Shown here: positions 40,512-48,394 of the stretch, piece by piece
Numbering within the stretch: position 1 is the first letter of the stretch
Layout: each line of letters begins with the position of its first letter
Assembly (NCBI RefSeq): GCF_000284035.1
Contig: NC_016887.1
Span: forward strand, 1,860,001 to 1,924,000
Reading direction: 5' to 3'
DNA length: 64,000 bases
From: Nocardia cyriacigeorgica GUH-2
GTDB lineage: Bacteria > Actinomycetota > Actinomycetes > Mycobacteriales > Mycobacteriaceae
Translations under genes and position numbers: made by a program
Notes under the pieces: generated by a model
Told to the model about the DNA's origin: nothing
Database searches by the model: none
What the model saw: only the letters and a program-made list of their open reading frames with translations

Positions 40512-41561
40512 CTATGCCGGATAGGTGTGGATTTCGGTGGCCTTGAGGGCGGCCCACAGCTCGGTGCCGGGGCGCAGGCGCAGCTCGGCGACGGTGGCCG
40601 GGGTGACGTCGGCCAGCGCCGGGGGAGTGCCGTCGAGCCGGACCCGCACGGTGTGCGCATGCTTTTCGACACCCGCAACGGTCACCGGCCAGGTATTGCG
40701 CGGACTGCCCGCCGGTCGTTCGGGATGCAGGCTGACGGCGCTGGGCGCGAAGGCCAGATGCACCGCGCCCGACGAGGGTTCGGCGATGGTCAGTGCACCG
40801 CCGCGGTCGAGTTCGACGGTCGTGCCGCGCGCGGTGCCCCGGAAGAGATTGAGGCCGACGAGGTGGGCGACGTAATCCGAGCGCGGGCGGCGGGCCACCT
40901 CTGCGGGCGCACCCTCTTGGACGACGGCGCCGTCCTCCATGATGACCAGCCGGTCCGCGAGCACCATGGCGTCGAGCGGATCGTGCGTGACCAGCACCGT
41001 ATGCCCCGGATAGTCGCCGAGATGGTGGGCCAGATCGCTGCGCACCCGGATCCTGGTGCTCGCATCGAGCGCGGCCAGCGGCTCGTCCAGCAGCAGTAGC
41101 CGGGGTTCGGTGGCCAAGGCCCGGGCCAGCGCCACCCGCTGCGCCTGACCACCGGACAGCCGGCGCGGTTTCGCCTGCCGATGCTCACCCAGCCCCACTC
41201 GCTCGAGCCATCCCGCGGCGCGCTCCCGGGCCGGCGCCCGCCGCATTCCGCGCGCCCGCAGCCCGAAGGCCACATTGTCGAGTGCGGTCAGTTGCGCGAA
41301 CAGCAGATAGTCCTGGAACACCACGCCGACCTGGCGATGTTCGGCCGGGACGAACGTATCCGGCGGCGCATCCCAGAGCTGATCGTCGAGCTGGATCTGC
41401 CCGCCGTTGAGCGGCGTGAGTCCGGCCAGCGCCCGCAGCGCCGTCGTCTTGCCTGCACCGTTCGGCCCCAGCAACGCAACCACTTCACCGGGTTGCACCG
41501 TCAGCACCAGCTCGAGCGCGAAGTTCTCCCGCGCAATCCGGATTTCCGTGTTGAGCGTCAT
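40512..41561 (-). CDS. modC: Molybdate ABC transporter ATP-binding protein ModC
   Basis: A 349-residue ABC ATPase that drives molybdate import. Walker A is GPNGAGKTT, signature LSGGQAQRVALARAL, Walker B LLLLDEPLAALD, and switch VTHD. The C-terminal about 120 residues form the TOBE/Mop domain that binds molybdate in ModC. The ATG at 41561 overlaps the modB stop (ATGA), setting the start. It is last of the regulator-modA-modB-modC operon. Confidence 0.94.
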   Translation of the reverse strand: MTLNTEIRIARENFALELVLTVQPGEVVALLGPNGAGKTTALRALAGLTPLNGGQIQLDDQLWDAPPDTFVPAEHRQVGVVFQDYLLFAQLTALDNVAFGLRARGMRRAPARERAAGWLERVGLGEHRQAKPRRLSGGQAQRVALARALATEPRLLLLDEPLAALDASTRIRVRSDLAHHLGDYPGHTVLVTHDPLDAMVLADRLVIMEDGAVVQEGAPAEVARRPRSDYVAHLVGLNLFRGTARGTTVELDRGGALTIAEPSSGAVHLAFAPSAVSLHPERPAGSPRNTWPVTVAGVEKHAHTVRVRLDGTPPALADVTPATVAELRLRPGTELWAALKATEIHTYPA

Positions 41562-42370
41562 CCGATGCCGCCCCGGATCCACCGCTCACGCAACGCCGCC
41601 AGCACCCCGACCGAGACCGCCAGCAGCACCAGGCTCAGCACGATGGCGGCGTCGGGGTCGGTTTGCAGGGCCAGGTAGACCGCTAGCGGCATGGTGGTGG
41701 TCTCGCCGGGGAAGTTGCCGGCGAAGGTGATGGTGGCGCCGAATTCGCCGAGCGCGCGCGCCCAGCACAGCACCGCGCCCGCGACCACGCCGGGCAGCAC
41801 TGACGGCAGCGTCACCCGGCGGAAGATCAGCCAGGGGGAGGCACCGAGGGTGGCCGCGGCCTCCTCATAGCGGGGGTCGGCCGCGCGCAACGCCCCTTCG
41901 ACGGAGATCACCAGGAACGGCATCGCCACGAACGCCTCCGCGACCACCACCCCGGCCGTCGTGAACGGCAGCGACACCCCGAACCACTCGTGCAGGTACT
42001 GTCCGATCAGCCCGCGCCGCCCGAACACCAGCAGCAATGCCACACCACCCACCACCGGCGGCAACACCAGCGGCACCGTCACCAGCGCCCGCACGAGACC
42101 GCGTCCGGGCAGTTCGGCGCGTGCCAGCAGCCAGGCCAGCGGGATGCCGAGCAGCAGGCAGATCACCGTCGCCAGGCTCGCGCACACCAGCGAAAGCCGC
42201 AGGGCCTCCGCGATTTCCGCGCTGAACAGCCGATCCGGCAGCGTCCGCCACGGCGCCCGCACCACCAGACCCACCAGCGGAACCACCAGGAACAGCAGTC
42301 CGATCACGGCGGGCACCAGCAAGATCAGTGGCCGCCGTCGCCGCACCCGTCGTGCGACGAGCCCGGTCAT
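41558..42370 (-). CDS. modB: Molybdate ABC transporter permease ModB
   Basis: A 270-residue inner-membrane permease of the ModB/CysTW type with about five to six transmembrane segments. The ABC-contact (EAA) loop reads YEEAAATLGASPWLIFRRVTLP. The region GNFPGETTTMPLAVY is a ModB signature. It overlaps modA upstream and modC downstream by ATGA junctions, so all three are translated together. Confidence 0.94.
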   Translation of the reverse strand: MTGLVARRVRRRRPLILLVPAVIGLLFLVVPLVGLVVRAPWRTLPDRLFSAEIAEALRLSLVCASLATVICLLLGIPLAWLLARAELPGRGLVRALVTVPLVLPPVVGGVALLLVFGRRGLIGQYLHEWFGVSLPFTTAGVVVAEAFVAMPFLVISVEGALRAADPRYEEAAATLGASPWLIFRRVTLPSVLPGVVAGAVLCWARALGEFGATITFAGNFPGETTTMPLAVYLALQTDPDAAIVLSLVLLAVSVGVLAALRERWIRGGIG

Positions 42371-43137
42371 GGTGTCTCGAATCCCGCCTCGGCGAATACC
42401 GCGCGCGCCGGTTGCGAGCCGATGAAGTCGACGAAGGCCGCGGCGCTCGCCGCGTTCGGCGCCTGCGCCACCGGCGCGATCGGATACTCGTTGACCGCGC
42501 CCGCCGACTCGGGGAACTCGATGCCCTGGACCTTGTCGCCGGCCGCCCGCACATCGGTGCGATACACCAGCGCGGCATCGACCTCACCGAGCGTCACCTT
42601 GCTCAGCACGGCCTTCACATCAGGTTCCCTGGTATCGGGTTTCGGGGTGATCTGGGCGGCGGCGAAGACCTTCGCCGCCGCCGCGCCGCACGGCACCTGT
42701 TCGGCACACAGCGCGATGACGGGGTCGTCGCGGCCGAAGTCGGCGAGACCGGCGATTGCACCGGGATTGCCTGCGGGAACGGCGATTTCGAGCCGATTGC
42801 GGACGAAGGTCGCGGGCGTGGCGGTCACATCGCCGGAATCGACGACCTGCTGCATGTTCTTCGGTGCGGCCGAGGCGAACACGTCGGCGGGCGCGCCCTG
42901 CCGGATCTGCTCGGCGAGTTCGGAACTGGCGCCGAAGCTGAACACCACATCCACGCCGGGGTGGGCGGCCTCGAACTGTTCGCCGAGCGCGGTGAAGGTC
43001 TCGGTGAGCGAGGCGGCGGCGAAAACGATGACCTTGCCGCCGATTTCGTCCTCGGAGCGAGCGGACCCGTCCGCACCGCACCCCGCGAGCGCGAACATGC
43101 CCGCCAGCAGTGCGGCGGTCGAACGATAACGAGGCAT
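42367..43137 (-). CDS. modA: Molybdate-binding lipoprotein ModA
   Basis: A 256-residue substrate-binding lipoprotein that captures molybdate outside the membrane. The lipobox is LAGCGAD with the modified Cys at about residue 20. The mature domain begins VIVFAAASLTETFTALGEQFEAAHPGVDVVFSFGASSELAEQI, where the two Ser-containing loops bind the oxyanion. It follows the HTH-Mop regulator by 3 bp and overlaps modB. Confidence 0.95.
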   Translation of the reverse strand: MPRYRSTAALLAGMFALAGCGADGSARSEDEIGGKVIVFAAASLTETFTALGEQFEAAHPGVDVVFSFGASSELAEQIRQGAPADVFASAAPKNMQQVVDSGDVTATPATFVRNRLEIAVPAGNPGAIAGLADFGRDDPVIALCAEQVPCGAAAAKVFAAAQITPKPDTREPDVKAVLSKVTLGEVDAALVYRTDVRAAGDKVQGIEFPESAGAVNEYPIAPVAQAPNAASAAAFVDFIGSQPARAVFAEAGFETP

Positions 43138-43140
43138 GTC

Positions 43141-43539
43141 TCAGCTCTCCGGGATCTCGACGACGACATGAGTGGATTTCACCGAGGCGACGGCCACGCT
43201 GCCCACCTCGAGGCCGAGCTCGTCCACCGATTCCCGGCTGACCAGCGACACCAGCCGGAACGGGCCCGCTTGCATCTCCACCTGTGCCATCACGGTGTCC
43301 TTGACGATGCGCGTGACGATGCCGCGCATGCGGTTGCGGGCCGACGCGGCGACGGTGGTGCCGGCCTCGGGCGCCTCGGCGGTGGCGCGCAGGAATTCGG
43401 CCAGATCGCGCCCGCTGATGCCCTTGCGCCCGTTGTCGAGCTGAATCGACGGCAAGCGCCCCTGGTCCACCCATCGACGCACGGTGTCATCGCTGACACC
43501 CAGCAGCGCCGCCGCCTCACTGATCCGCAAATTCGACAC
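43141..43539 (-). CDS. HTH-Mop molybdenum-responsive regulator
   Basis: A 132-residue protein with a MerR/excisionase-type helix-turn-helix at about 1-55 (LRISEAAALLGVSDDTVRRWVDQGRLP) and a single Mop/TOBE oxyanion-binding domain at about 66-130 (SARNRMRGIVTRIVKDTVMAQVEM). It probably senses molybdate and controls its own operon with modABC. The GTG at 43539 lies 16 bp from a CCGCA-N2-TGCGG dyad and shortly after a TAATAA box, so the transcript may be nearly leaderless. It is divergent from an iminopeptidase gene. Confidence 0.9.
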   Translation of the reverse strand: MSNLRISEAAALLGVSDDTVRRWVDQGRLPSIQLDNGRKGISGRDLAEFLRATAEAPEAGTTVAASARNRMRGIVTRIVKDTVMAQVEMQAGPFRLVSLVSRESVDELGLEVGSVAVASVKSTHVVVEIPES

Positions 43540-43555
43540 GAAGTGCAGCTTATTA

Positions 43556-43567
43556 CCGCATCTGCGG
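43556..43567. promoter_or_regulatory. Dyad CCGCA-TC-TGCGG upstream of the HTH-Mop gene
   Basis: Perfect 5-bp arms with a 2-bp centre, adjacent to TTATTA (43550-43555, TAATAA on the operon strand). It is placed to be the autoregulatory operator of the HTH-Mop protein. Confidence 0.45.
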
Positions 43568-43645
43568 AAATCAAGCGGCGGCCCTGATCGTTATCGAACC
43601 TGCCCGCGACCGATGCGGGCGGGTGAGGCGCCGGAAATACCGTGT

Positions 43646-43651
43646 TAGCGT
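43646..43651 (+). promoter_or_regulatory. -10 element for leaderless iminopeptidase transcript
   Basis: TAGCGT, 7 nt before the GTG at 43659, and no ribosome-binding site. Confidence 0.5.
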
Positions 43652-43658
43652 CCGATGC

Positions 43659-44633
43659 GTGGATTCCCGGCCGACTCAGGTTCAGTCCTTTCCCCTGCTC
43701 GAGCCGTACGCGTCGGGGCTGCTCGACGTCGGCGACGGCAATCGGATCTACTGGGCGACCAGCGGGAACCCGCACGGAAAACCGGTGGTGGTCGTGCACG
43801 GCGGGCCCGGCGCGGGCAGTGGCGGCAGTCGGCGTAGTGCTTTCGACCCGGAGATTTATCGGATCGTGCGCTTCGACCAGCGTGGCTGCGGGCAGAGCCT
43901 GCCGAACGCGGCCGACCCGCGGGTGAGTCTGGCGGTGAATACCACCGAGCATCTGATCGAGGACATGGAGCGGTTGCGCACGCATCTGGGGATCGACCGA
44001 TGGATGCTGTTCGGCGGATCGTGGGGATCCACGTTGAGCCTCGCTTACGCCCAGCGGTATCCGGAGCGGGTTATCGCGATGGTGCTGGTGGGTGTCTGGA
44101 TGACGCGGCGCGAGGAGGTCAACTGGCTCTATCGGGGCGTCGGGCTATTGCTGCCCGAGGCATGGGAACGGTTCCGCGACGGTGTCCCCGCCGCCGATCG
44201 CGACGGTGATCTGGTCGCCGCCTACAGCCGGCTGTTCGACCACCCCGACCCCCAGGTCCGTCTCGATGCCGCACGCCGCTGGTGTGCTTGGGAAGACGCC
44301 GTCATCGCGCACGAAACCACTGGCTCACCCGGCCAATACAGCGCGAAGTCCGAAGCCGCCATGCTCACCTTCACCCGGATCTGCGCCCACTATTTCGCCC
44401 ATGCCGCCTGGCTGCCCGACGGTCAACTCCTGCGCGACGCCCACCGCCTCGCGGGCATCCCCGGTGTCCTCATCCACGGAAAACGGGACCTGAGCGCCCC
44501 ACTGCGCACTGCCTGGGAGCTGGCCAAAGCCTGGCCGGATGCCGAACTCCGGGTCATCGACGAATCCGGGCATACCGGCAGCCCGGCGATGGGCGAAGCC
44601 GTGGCGTCGGCGGTTGCACGATTTGGGCGGTAA
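43659..44633 (+). CDS. Proline iminopeptidase (S33 family), copy 1
   Basis: A 324-residue alpha/beta hydrolase that would remove N-terminal proline from peptides. It begins with the family-specific N-terminus FPLLEPYASGLLDVGDGNRIYWATSGNPHGKPVVVVHGGPGAG (HGGPGAG is the oxyanion loop). The nucleophile is in GGSWGSTLSLAYAQRYPERV and the acid/base pair in HGKRDLSAP and DESGHTG. A second, related enzyme lies at 55595-56557. The GTG at 43659 has no Shine-Dalgarno but a TANNNT box 7 nt upstream. Confidence 0.9.
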   Translation: MDSRPTQVQSFPLLEPYASGLLDVGDGNRIYWATSGNPHGKPVVVVHGGPGAGSGGSRRSAFDPEIYRIVRFDQRGCGQSLPNAADPRVSLAVNTTEHLIEDMERLRTHLGIDRWMLFGGSWGSTLSLAYAQRYPERVIAMVLVGVWMTRREEVNWLYRGVGLLLPEAWERFRDGVPAADRDGDLVAAYSRLFDHPDPQVRLDAARRWCAWEDAVIAHETTGSPGQYSAKSEAAMLTFTRICAHYFAHAAWLPDGQLLRDAHRLAGIPGVLIHGKRDLSAPLRTAWELAKAWPDAELRVIDESGHTGSPAMGEAVASAVARFGR

Positions 44634-44759
44634 TCGGTTCCCGCGCCGACGGGGCACGCCCGTCTCAGGGGTTCCCGCAACTACAGCCCTGCACGCGATT
44701 CCACTGGGCGGAGATCGTTTCGATGGCGGGAGCATCCATCGACGCTGGCCAGCGCTCCG

Positions 44760-45236
44760 CTAGGGCGCCAACCCGAGCACCATCTCGTTCTCCAGCCGCG
44801 GGTCGTCCGGCGAGCAGGGCTGCGATCGGCCGGTACGTCGAAACCCGTTGCGCCGGTACAGGTCTTCCGCATGGTGGTTACCGTCCATGACCCACAGGCC
44901 AAGGTCCGGATGACTGCCGTCGCGAGCCCAATCGATCACCGCATGGACCAGCCGATCGGACACCCCGCTGCCCCGAGCGACCGGATTCACCCACATCGAC
45001 ACCAACTCCGCCGACCCGTCCTCGAGCAGGCCGGCAGCGGAGCCGAGGGGACCCGCGCCGTTCTCGGCCACGAACAAGGCCCGTGGCGCGGCCCATTCTC
45101 GCCAGCGTTGCTCGTTCCAGGTCGATGCCTCGGCGACGGTCGTACTGAAGGTGCCGGGTGGCGACCCCGCGAGCGCGTCCAGCCGGACAGCGCGTGCGGT
45201 TTCCCATTCGGCAGCAGGCAACCGGCGCACGATCAT
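44760..45236 (-). CDS. GNAT family N-acetyltransferase
   Basis: A 158-residue acetyl-CoA-dependent acyltransferase. The N-terminus is IVRRLPAAEWETARAVRLDAL, and the acetyl-CoA motif A is MWVNPVARGSGVSDRLVHAVIDWA. Motif B is LWVMDGNHHAEDLYRRNGFRRTG. Substrate unknown. Its stop faces the iminopeptidase gene; a small hairpin (GACGGG/CCCGTC, 44647-44663) lies between. Confidence 0.88.
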   Translation of the reverse strand: MIVRRLPAAEWETARAVRLDALAGSPPGTFSTTVAEASTWNEQRWREWAAPRALFVAENGAGPLGSAAGLLEDGSAELVSMWVNPVARGSGVSDRLVHAVIDWARDGSHPDLGLWVMDGNHHAEDLYRRNGFRRTGRSQPCSPDDPRLENEMVLGLAP

Positions 45237-45280
45237 CGTCCGATCGTGCGCCGGAACGGACTCACCCGCAAGGGAATTGA

Positions 45281-46033
45281 TCAGTCCTTCGGCCCGCCGG
45301 CCACGTAGATGACCTGACCGGAAACGAACCCGGCCCCCTCGCTGGCCAGGAACGACGCGGTGTGCGCGATGTCCTCGGGGTAGCCTACCCGGGCGACCGG
45401 GATCTGCGCCGCGGCCGCCGCTTGGAAGTCCTCGAAGGACGCGCCGACGCGGGCGGCCGTGGCGGCGGTCATCTCGGTGACGATGAAGCCGGGCGCGATG
45501 GCGTTGGCGGTCACACCGAATTTGCCGAGCTCGAAGGCAAGGGTCTTGGTGAAGCCCTGCATGCCCGCCTTGGCCGCGGAATAGTTGGCCTGGCCACGAT
45601 TACCGAGCGCCGAGGTGCTCGACATATTGATGATGCGGCCGAACTTCTGCTCGACCATGTACTTCTGCACCGCCCTGGTCAGCAAGAACGCACCACGCAG
45701 GTGCACGTTCATGACCGCGTCCCAATCGTCGGCGCTCATCTTGAACAGCAGGTTGTCGCGCAGGATGCCGGCATTGTTGACCACCACCGTCGGCGCGCCC
45801 AGCTCCGTTTCGAGTCGCTCGACCGCCGCCGTCACCGATGCCTCATCGCTGACGTCGGCACCCAGCGCCACCGCCTGTCCACCGGCCTCGGTGATCGCGG
45901 TGACCGTCGCGGCGCAGGCGTTCTCGTCCAGATCGAGCACGCCCACCTGCATGCCGTCGGCGGCAAATCGTTTGGCGATCGCCGCGCCGATTCCCCGCGC
46001 GGCACCGGACACTACTGCGACCCTCTCGGCCAT
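45281..46033 (-). CDS. fabG: 3-oxoacyl-ACP reductase FabG-type SDR
   Basis: A 250-residue short-chain dehydrogenase/reductase. NADP-binding motif GAARGIG at 10-16, NNAG at 86-89, and the catalytic Ser139, Tyr151, Lys155 (NMSST, YSAAK). The loop RDNLLFKMSADDWDAVMNVHLRG and the C-terminal YVAGGPKD resemble FabG proteins. FabG paralogues are numerous in mycolate producers, so the chain specificity is open. GAAGGA precedes the ATG at 46033. It is divergent from the thioredoxin-reductase-like gene. Confidence 0.88.
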   Translation of the reverse strand: MAERVAVVSGAARGIGAAIAKRFAADGMQVGVLDLDENACAATVTAITEAGGQAVALGADVSDEASVTAAVERLETELGAPTVVVNNAGILRDNLLFKMSADDWDAVMNVHLRGAFLLTRAVQKYMVEQKFGRIINMSSTSALGNRGQANYSAAKAGMQGFTKTLAFELGKFGVTANAIAPGFIVTEMTAATAARVGASFEDFQAAAAAQIPVARVGYPEDIAHTASFLASEGAGFVSGQVIYVAGGPKD

Positions 46034-46186
46034 GAATCGACGTCCTTCCTCGAAGTAACTGCGTCGCTGCCATCTAACACCCGGCGGGCGTCCGCGCGTC
46101 GCGGCGACTCGAGCGTCCGGGTGTGCCAGGGTCGGTGCTGCACCGCCTGCGGGCGGTCTCGCGATATCGGCAATCTTTTGCGGTAT

Positions 46187-46204
46187 TGGCAAATTTTCTT
46201 GCCA
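46187..46204. promoter_or_regulatory. TGGCAA-N6-TTGCCA dyad between fabG and the flavoprotein gene
   Basis: Perfect 6-bp arms (46187-46192, 46199-46204) in an AT-rich patch 44 bp before the flavoprotein start. Further imperfect CGGCAAT/GGATTGCA copies flank it. A candidate operator for either divergent gene. Confidence 0.4.
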
Positions 46205-46247
46205 GGATTGCAGAACGTCCGCATCATCGTCTGCGGAGGTGGTCACA

Positions 46248-47240
46248 GTGACCGATGAGCTGAAAAACAGCTATGACGTGGTGGTACTGGGCGGCGGAGC
46301 CGCGGGGCTGAGCGGGGCGGTGACGCTGGCGCGCTCGCGGCGGTCGGTCGTGGTGATCGACGCGGGCGAGCCGCGCAACGCGCCGGCCGACGGCGTGCAC
46401 GGCCTGCTCGGCCGCGATGGCATGCCGCCGGGCGAACTGCTCGAGCGGGGCCGGGCAGAGGCGCGCGGCTACGGCGCGGAGATCGTCACCGGCGAGGTGC
46501 GCACGGCCCGGCGTGACGGCGACGATTTCACCGTCACGCTGACCGACGGCCGCTCGACACGCGCCCGCCGTCTGCTGGTCGCCTCGGGGCTGACCGACGT
46601 CCTGCCCGATATCCCCGGCCTGCGCGAACGCTGGGGCCGCGATGTGCTGCACTGCCCCTACTGCCACGGCTGGGAGGTGCGCGACCAGGCCATCGGCGTC
46701 CTGGCGAGCAGCCCGATGTCGGTGCACCAGGCCATGCTGTTCCGCCAGCTCAGCGACGACGTTACCGTCTTCACCCACACCTCGGCGGAGCCGACCGGTG
46801 AAGTGGCCGAGGAACTCGCGGCGCGCGGGATCCGCGTGGTGGCCGGTGCGGTCGCGGGGCTCGACATCGAAGCCGATCGCCTGGTGGGCGTGCGCCTGGC
46901 CGACGGCACGGTGATCGCTCGCGACGCCCTGGCCGTCGGATCGCGGATGGTGGCGCGCGCCGGCTTCCTCGCCGACCTCGGGTTGCGGCCGGTGGAACAC
47001 CCGATGGGCATGGGCGAGCACATCACCGCCGATCCGACGGGCCGCACCGAGGTGCCGGGTGTGTGGGCCGCGGGGAATGTCGTCGATCTGTCCGCTCAAG
47101 TGGGTGCGGCGGGCGCCGCCGGGACCATGGCGGGCGCGCAGATCAACGCCGACCTCGTCGCGGAGGAAACGCGCCAGGCGGTCGCCGCGCTGCGCCGGTC
47201 GGTCTCGGCCGACCTCGACGCCGACCTGAGCAAGCAGTAG
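46248..47240 (+). CDS. Thioredoxin-reductase-like FAD/NAD(P) oxidoreductase
   Basis: A 330-residue pyridine nucleotide-disulfide flavoprotein. FAD motif VVLGGGAAGLSGAVTLARS near residues 12-30, redox pair CPYC with Cys136 and Cys139, and the terminal GVWAAGNVVDLSAQVGAAGAAG FAD loop. The NAD(P)-binding Rossmann glycines in the middle are weak (GVLASSPMSVHQAML), so it may be a TrxR-like thiol oxidase of the kind found in natural-product clusters rather than a true thioredoxin reductase; no thioredoxin gene is adjacent. GGAGG lies 8 nt before GTG 46248. A methyltransferase gene follows 39 bp later. Confidence 0.87.
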   Translation: MTDELKNSYDVVVLGGGAAGLSGAVTLARSRRSVVVIDAGEPRNAPADGVHGLLGRDGMPPGELLERGRAEARGYGAEIVTGEVRTARRDGDDFTVTLTDGRSTRARRLLVASGLTDVLPDIPGLRERWGRDVLHCPYCHGWEVRDQAIGVLASSPMSVHQAMLFRQLSDDVTVFTHTSAEPTGEVAEELAARGIRVVAGAVAGLDIEADRLVGVRLADGTVIARDALAVGSRMVARAGFLADLGLRPVEHPMGMGEHITADPTGRTEVPGVWAAGNVVDLSAQVGAAGAAGTMAGAQINADLVAEETRQAVAALRRSVSADLDADLSKQ

Positions 47241-47279
47241 ACCCACCCACCACCGACCGCGCCGATCGAAAGGAACTGC

Positions 47280-47903
47280 ATGACCGAGGAATTCGGCAAA
47301 GAATTCTGGGAAACGCGCTACCACGGCGACCACGCCGTCGACCGGGAGCCGAACCCGCATCTCGTCGCGGAGGTGGGTGAACTGCCGCCCGGCACGGCCC
47401 TCGACGCCGGCTGCGGCACCGGCGGCGAAGCGCTCTGGCTCGCCGCCCGGGGCTGGCAGGTGACGGCGGTGGACATCTCCACCGCCGCCCTCCAGCACGC
47501 CCGAACCCGCGCCGATGCCGCCGGCTCCGACATCGCCGCCCGCATCGACTGGCAACAGGCCGATCTCACCGAATGGCCCCCGCCCGCAGCGCATTTCGAC
47601 CTGGTGACCACCCACTACGTGCACACCACCGGCTCACCGCAAGCCCTGTTCGACCGCCTCGCCGCCGCCGTGGCGCCCGGTGGCACGCTCCTCATCGTCG
47701 GGCACGCCCCCACCGATCACCTGTCCAGCCACGCCCACGGCTCCTCACCGCATGTGCACATCACCGCGGCCGATATCGCCGCCGGCCTGGACCCGGACCG
47801 CTGGAAAGTTGAAGTCGCCGAAGACCGTTCACGTCAGGCCCCTGGACCGCACGGCACCGAGATCACCCTCGACGACACGGTGCTGCGTGCCCAGCGCGTG
47901 TAG
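47280..47903 (+). CDS. SAM-dependent class I methyltransferase
   Basis: A 207-residue methyltransferase. It begins FGKEFWETRYHGDHAVDREPNPHLV, has motif I ALDAGCGTGGEALWLA (about residues 40-55) with the acidic VDIS strand, and post-I QADLTEW. This short form resembles the thiopurine/tellurite-type SAM methyltransferases. It likely shares a transcript with the flavoprotein gene. A AAGGAA site precedes the ATG at 47280. Convergent with the MerR gene (31 bp gap). Confidence 0.88.
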   Translation: MTEEFGKEFWETRYHGDHAVDREPNPHLVAEVGELPPGTALDAGCGTGGEALWLAARGWQVTAVDISTAALQHARTRADAAGSDIAARIDWQQADLTEWPPPAAHFDLVTTHYVHTTGSPQALFDRLAAAVAPGGTLLIVGHAPTDHLSSHAHGSSPHVHITAADIAAGLDPDRWKVEVAEDRSRQAPGPHGTEITLDDTVLRAQRV

Positions 47904-47934
47904 CGGCGGCTGGCCCGTCAGGTGCACGACGGCG

Positions 47935-48345
47935 TCAGGCGGACACGGCGGTGGCCTGATCGGATCCGTCGAATGGCGGGTAGCTGTCGGCGTCGGTCTG
48001 TTCGGCGGCCGCGATGTAGCCGGCGAGGGCTTCGCGGGAGCGGGCCAGTTTGCCGATCTGGTCGTCGATGCGGTCCAGCCGGGATCGCATCGCGTCGAGT
48101 AGTTCCGGGCAGCCGGGCAGGTCCGGGCCTTCGCCGGTGGCGCAGGGCAGCAGGTAGGCGATGTCGTCGCTGGACAGGCCGGCGTCGAGCAGGTGCCGGA
48201 TCTGGCGCACTCGCAGCACGGCGTCGTCGTGGTACTCGCGGTAGCCGTTGGCGCCGCGGGCCGCCTCGAGCAGGCCCTGGGCTTCGTAGTAGCGCAATTG
48301 ATGGGTGTTGACGCCCGTTCGGCGACTTAGTTCCCCGATCAGCAT
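47935..48345 (-). CDS. MerR family transcriptional regulator
   Basis: A 136-residue MerR-type activator. DNA-binding domain: LIGELSRRTGVNTHQLRYYEAQGLLEAARGANGYREY. The long coupling helix is ELLDAMRSRLDRIDDQIGKLARSREAL. Two cysteines (LLPCATGEGPDLPGCPEL) lie where metal or redox MerR proteins keep theirs, but no known ligand pattern fits. Divergent from the imine-reductase-like gene; starts are only 49 bp apart and share a MerR-type promoter. Confidence 0.9.
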   Translation of the reverse strand: MLIGELSRRTGVNTHQLRYYEAQGLLEAARGANGYREYHDDAVLRVRQIRHLLDAGLSSDDIAYLLPCATGEGPDLPGCPELLDAMRSRLDRIDDQIGKLARSREALAGYIAAAEQTDADSYPPFDGSDQATAVSA

Positions 48346-48356
48346 CGACACCTCAC

Positions 48357-48387
48357 TTGACCTTCAGACCGGTATGAACGTTGATCA
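48357..48387 (+). promoter_or_regulatory. MerR-type promoter with 19-bp spacer and internal dyad
   Basis: TTGACC (48357-48362), 19-bp spacer, TGATCA (48382-48387). The dyad ACCTTCA-N8-TGAACGT (48360-48366, 48375-48381; one mismatch) fills the spacer. Long spacers with a dyad inside are typical of MerR-activated promoters. Transcription would start at about the ATG at 48395. Confidence 0.55.
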
Positions 48388-48394
48388 TGCTGCC

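Noticed and set aside
48374..48394. Earlier ATG start (48374) for the IRED-like gene
   Set aside because: It lies inside the operator dyad and upstream of the likely transcription start; homology begins after 48395.
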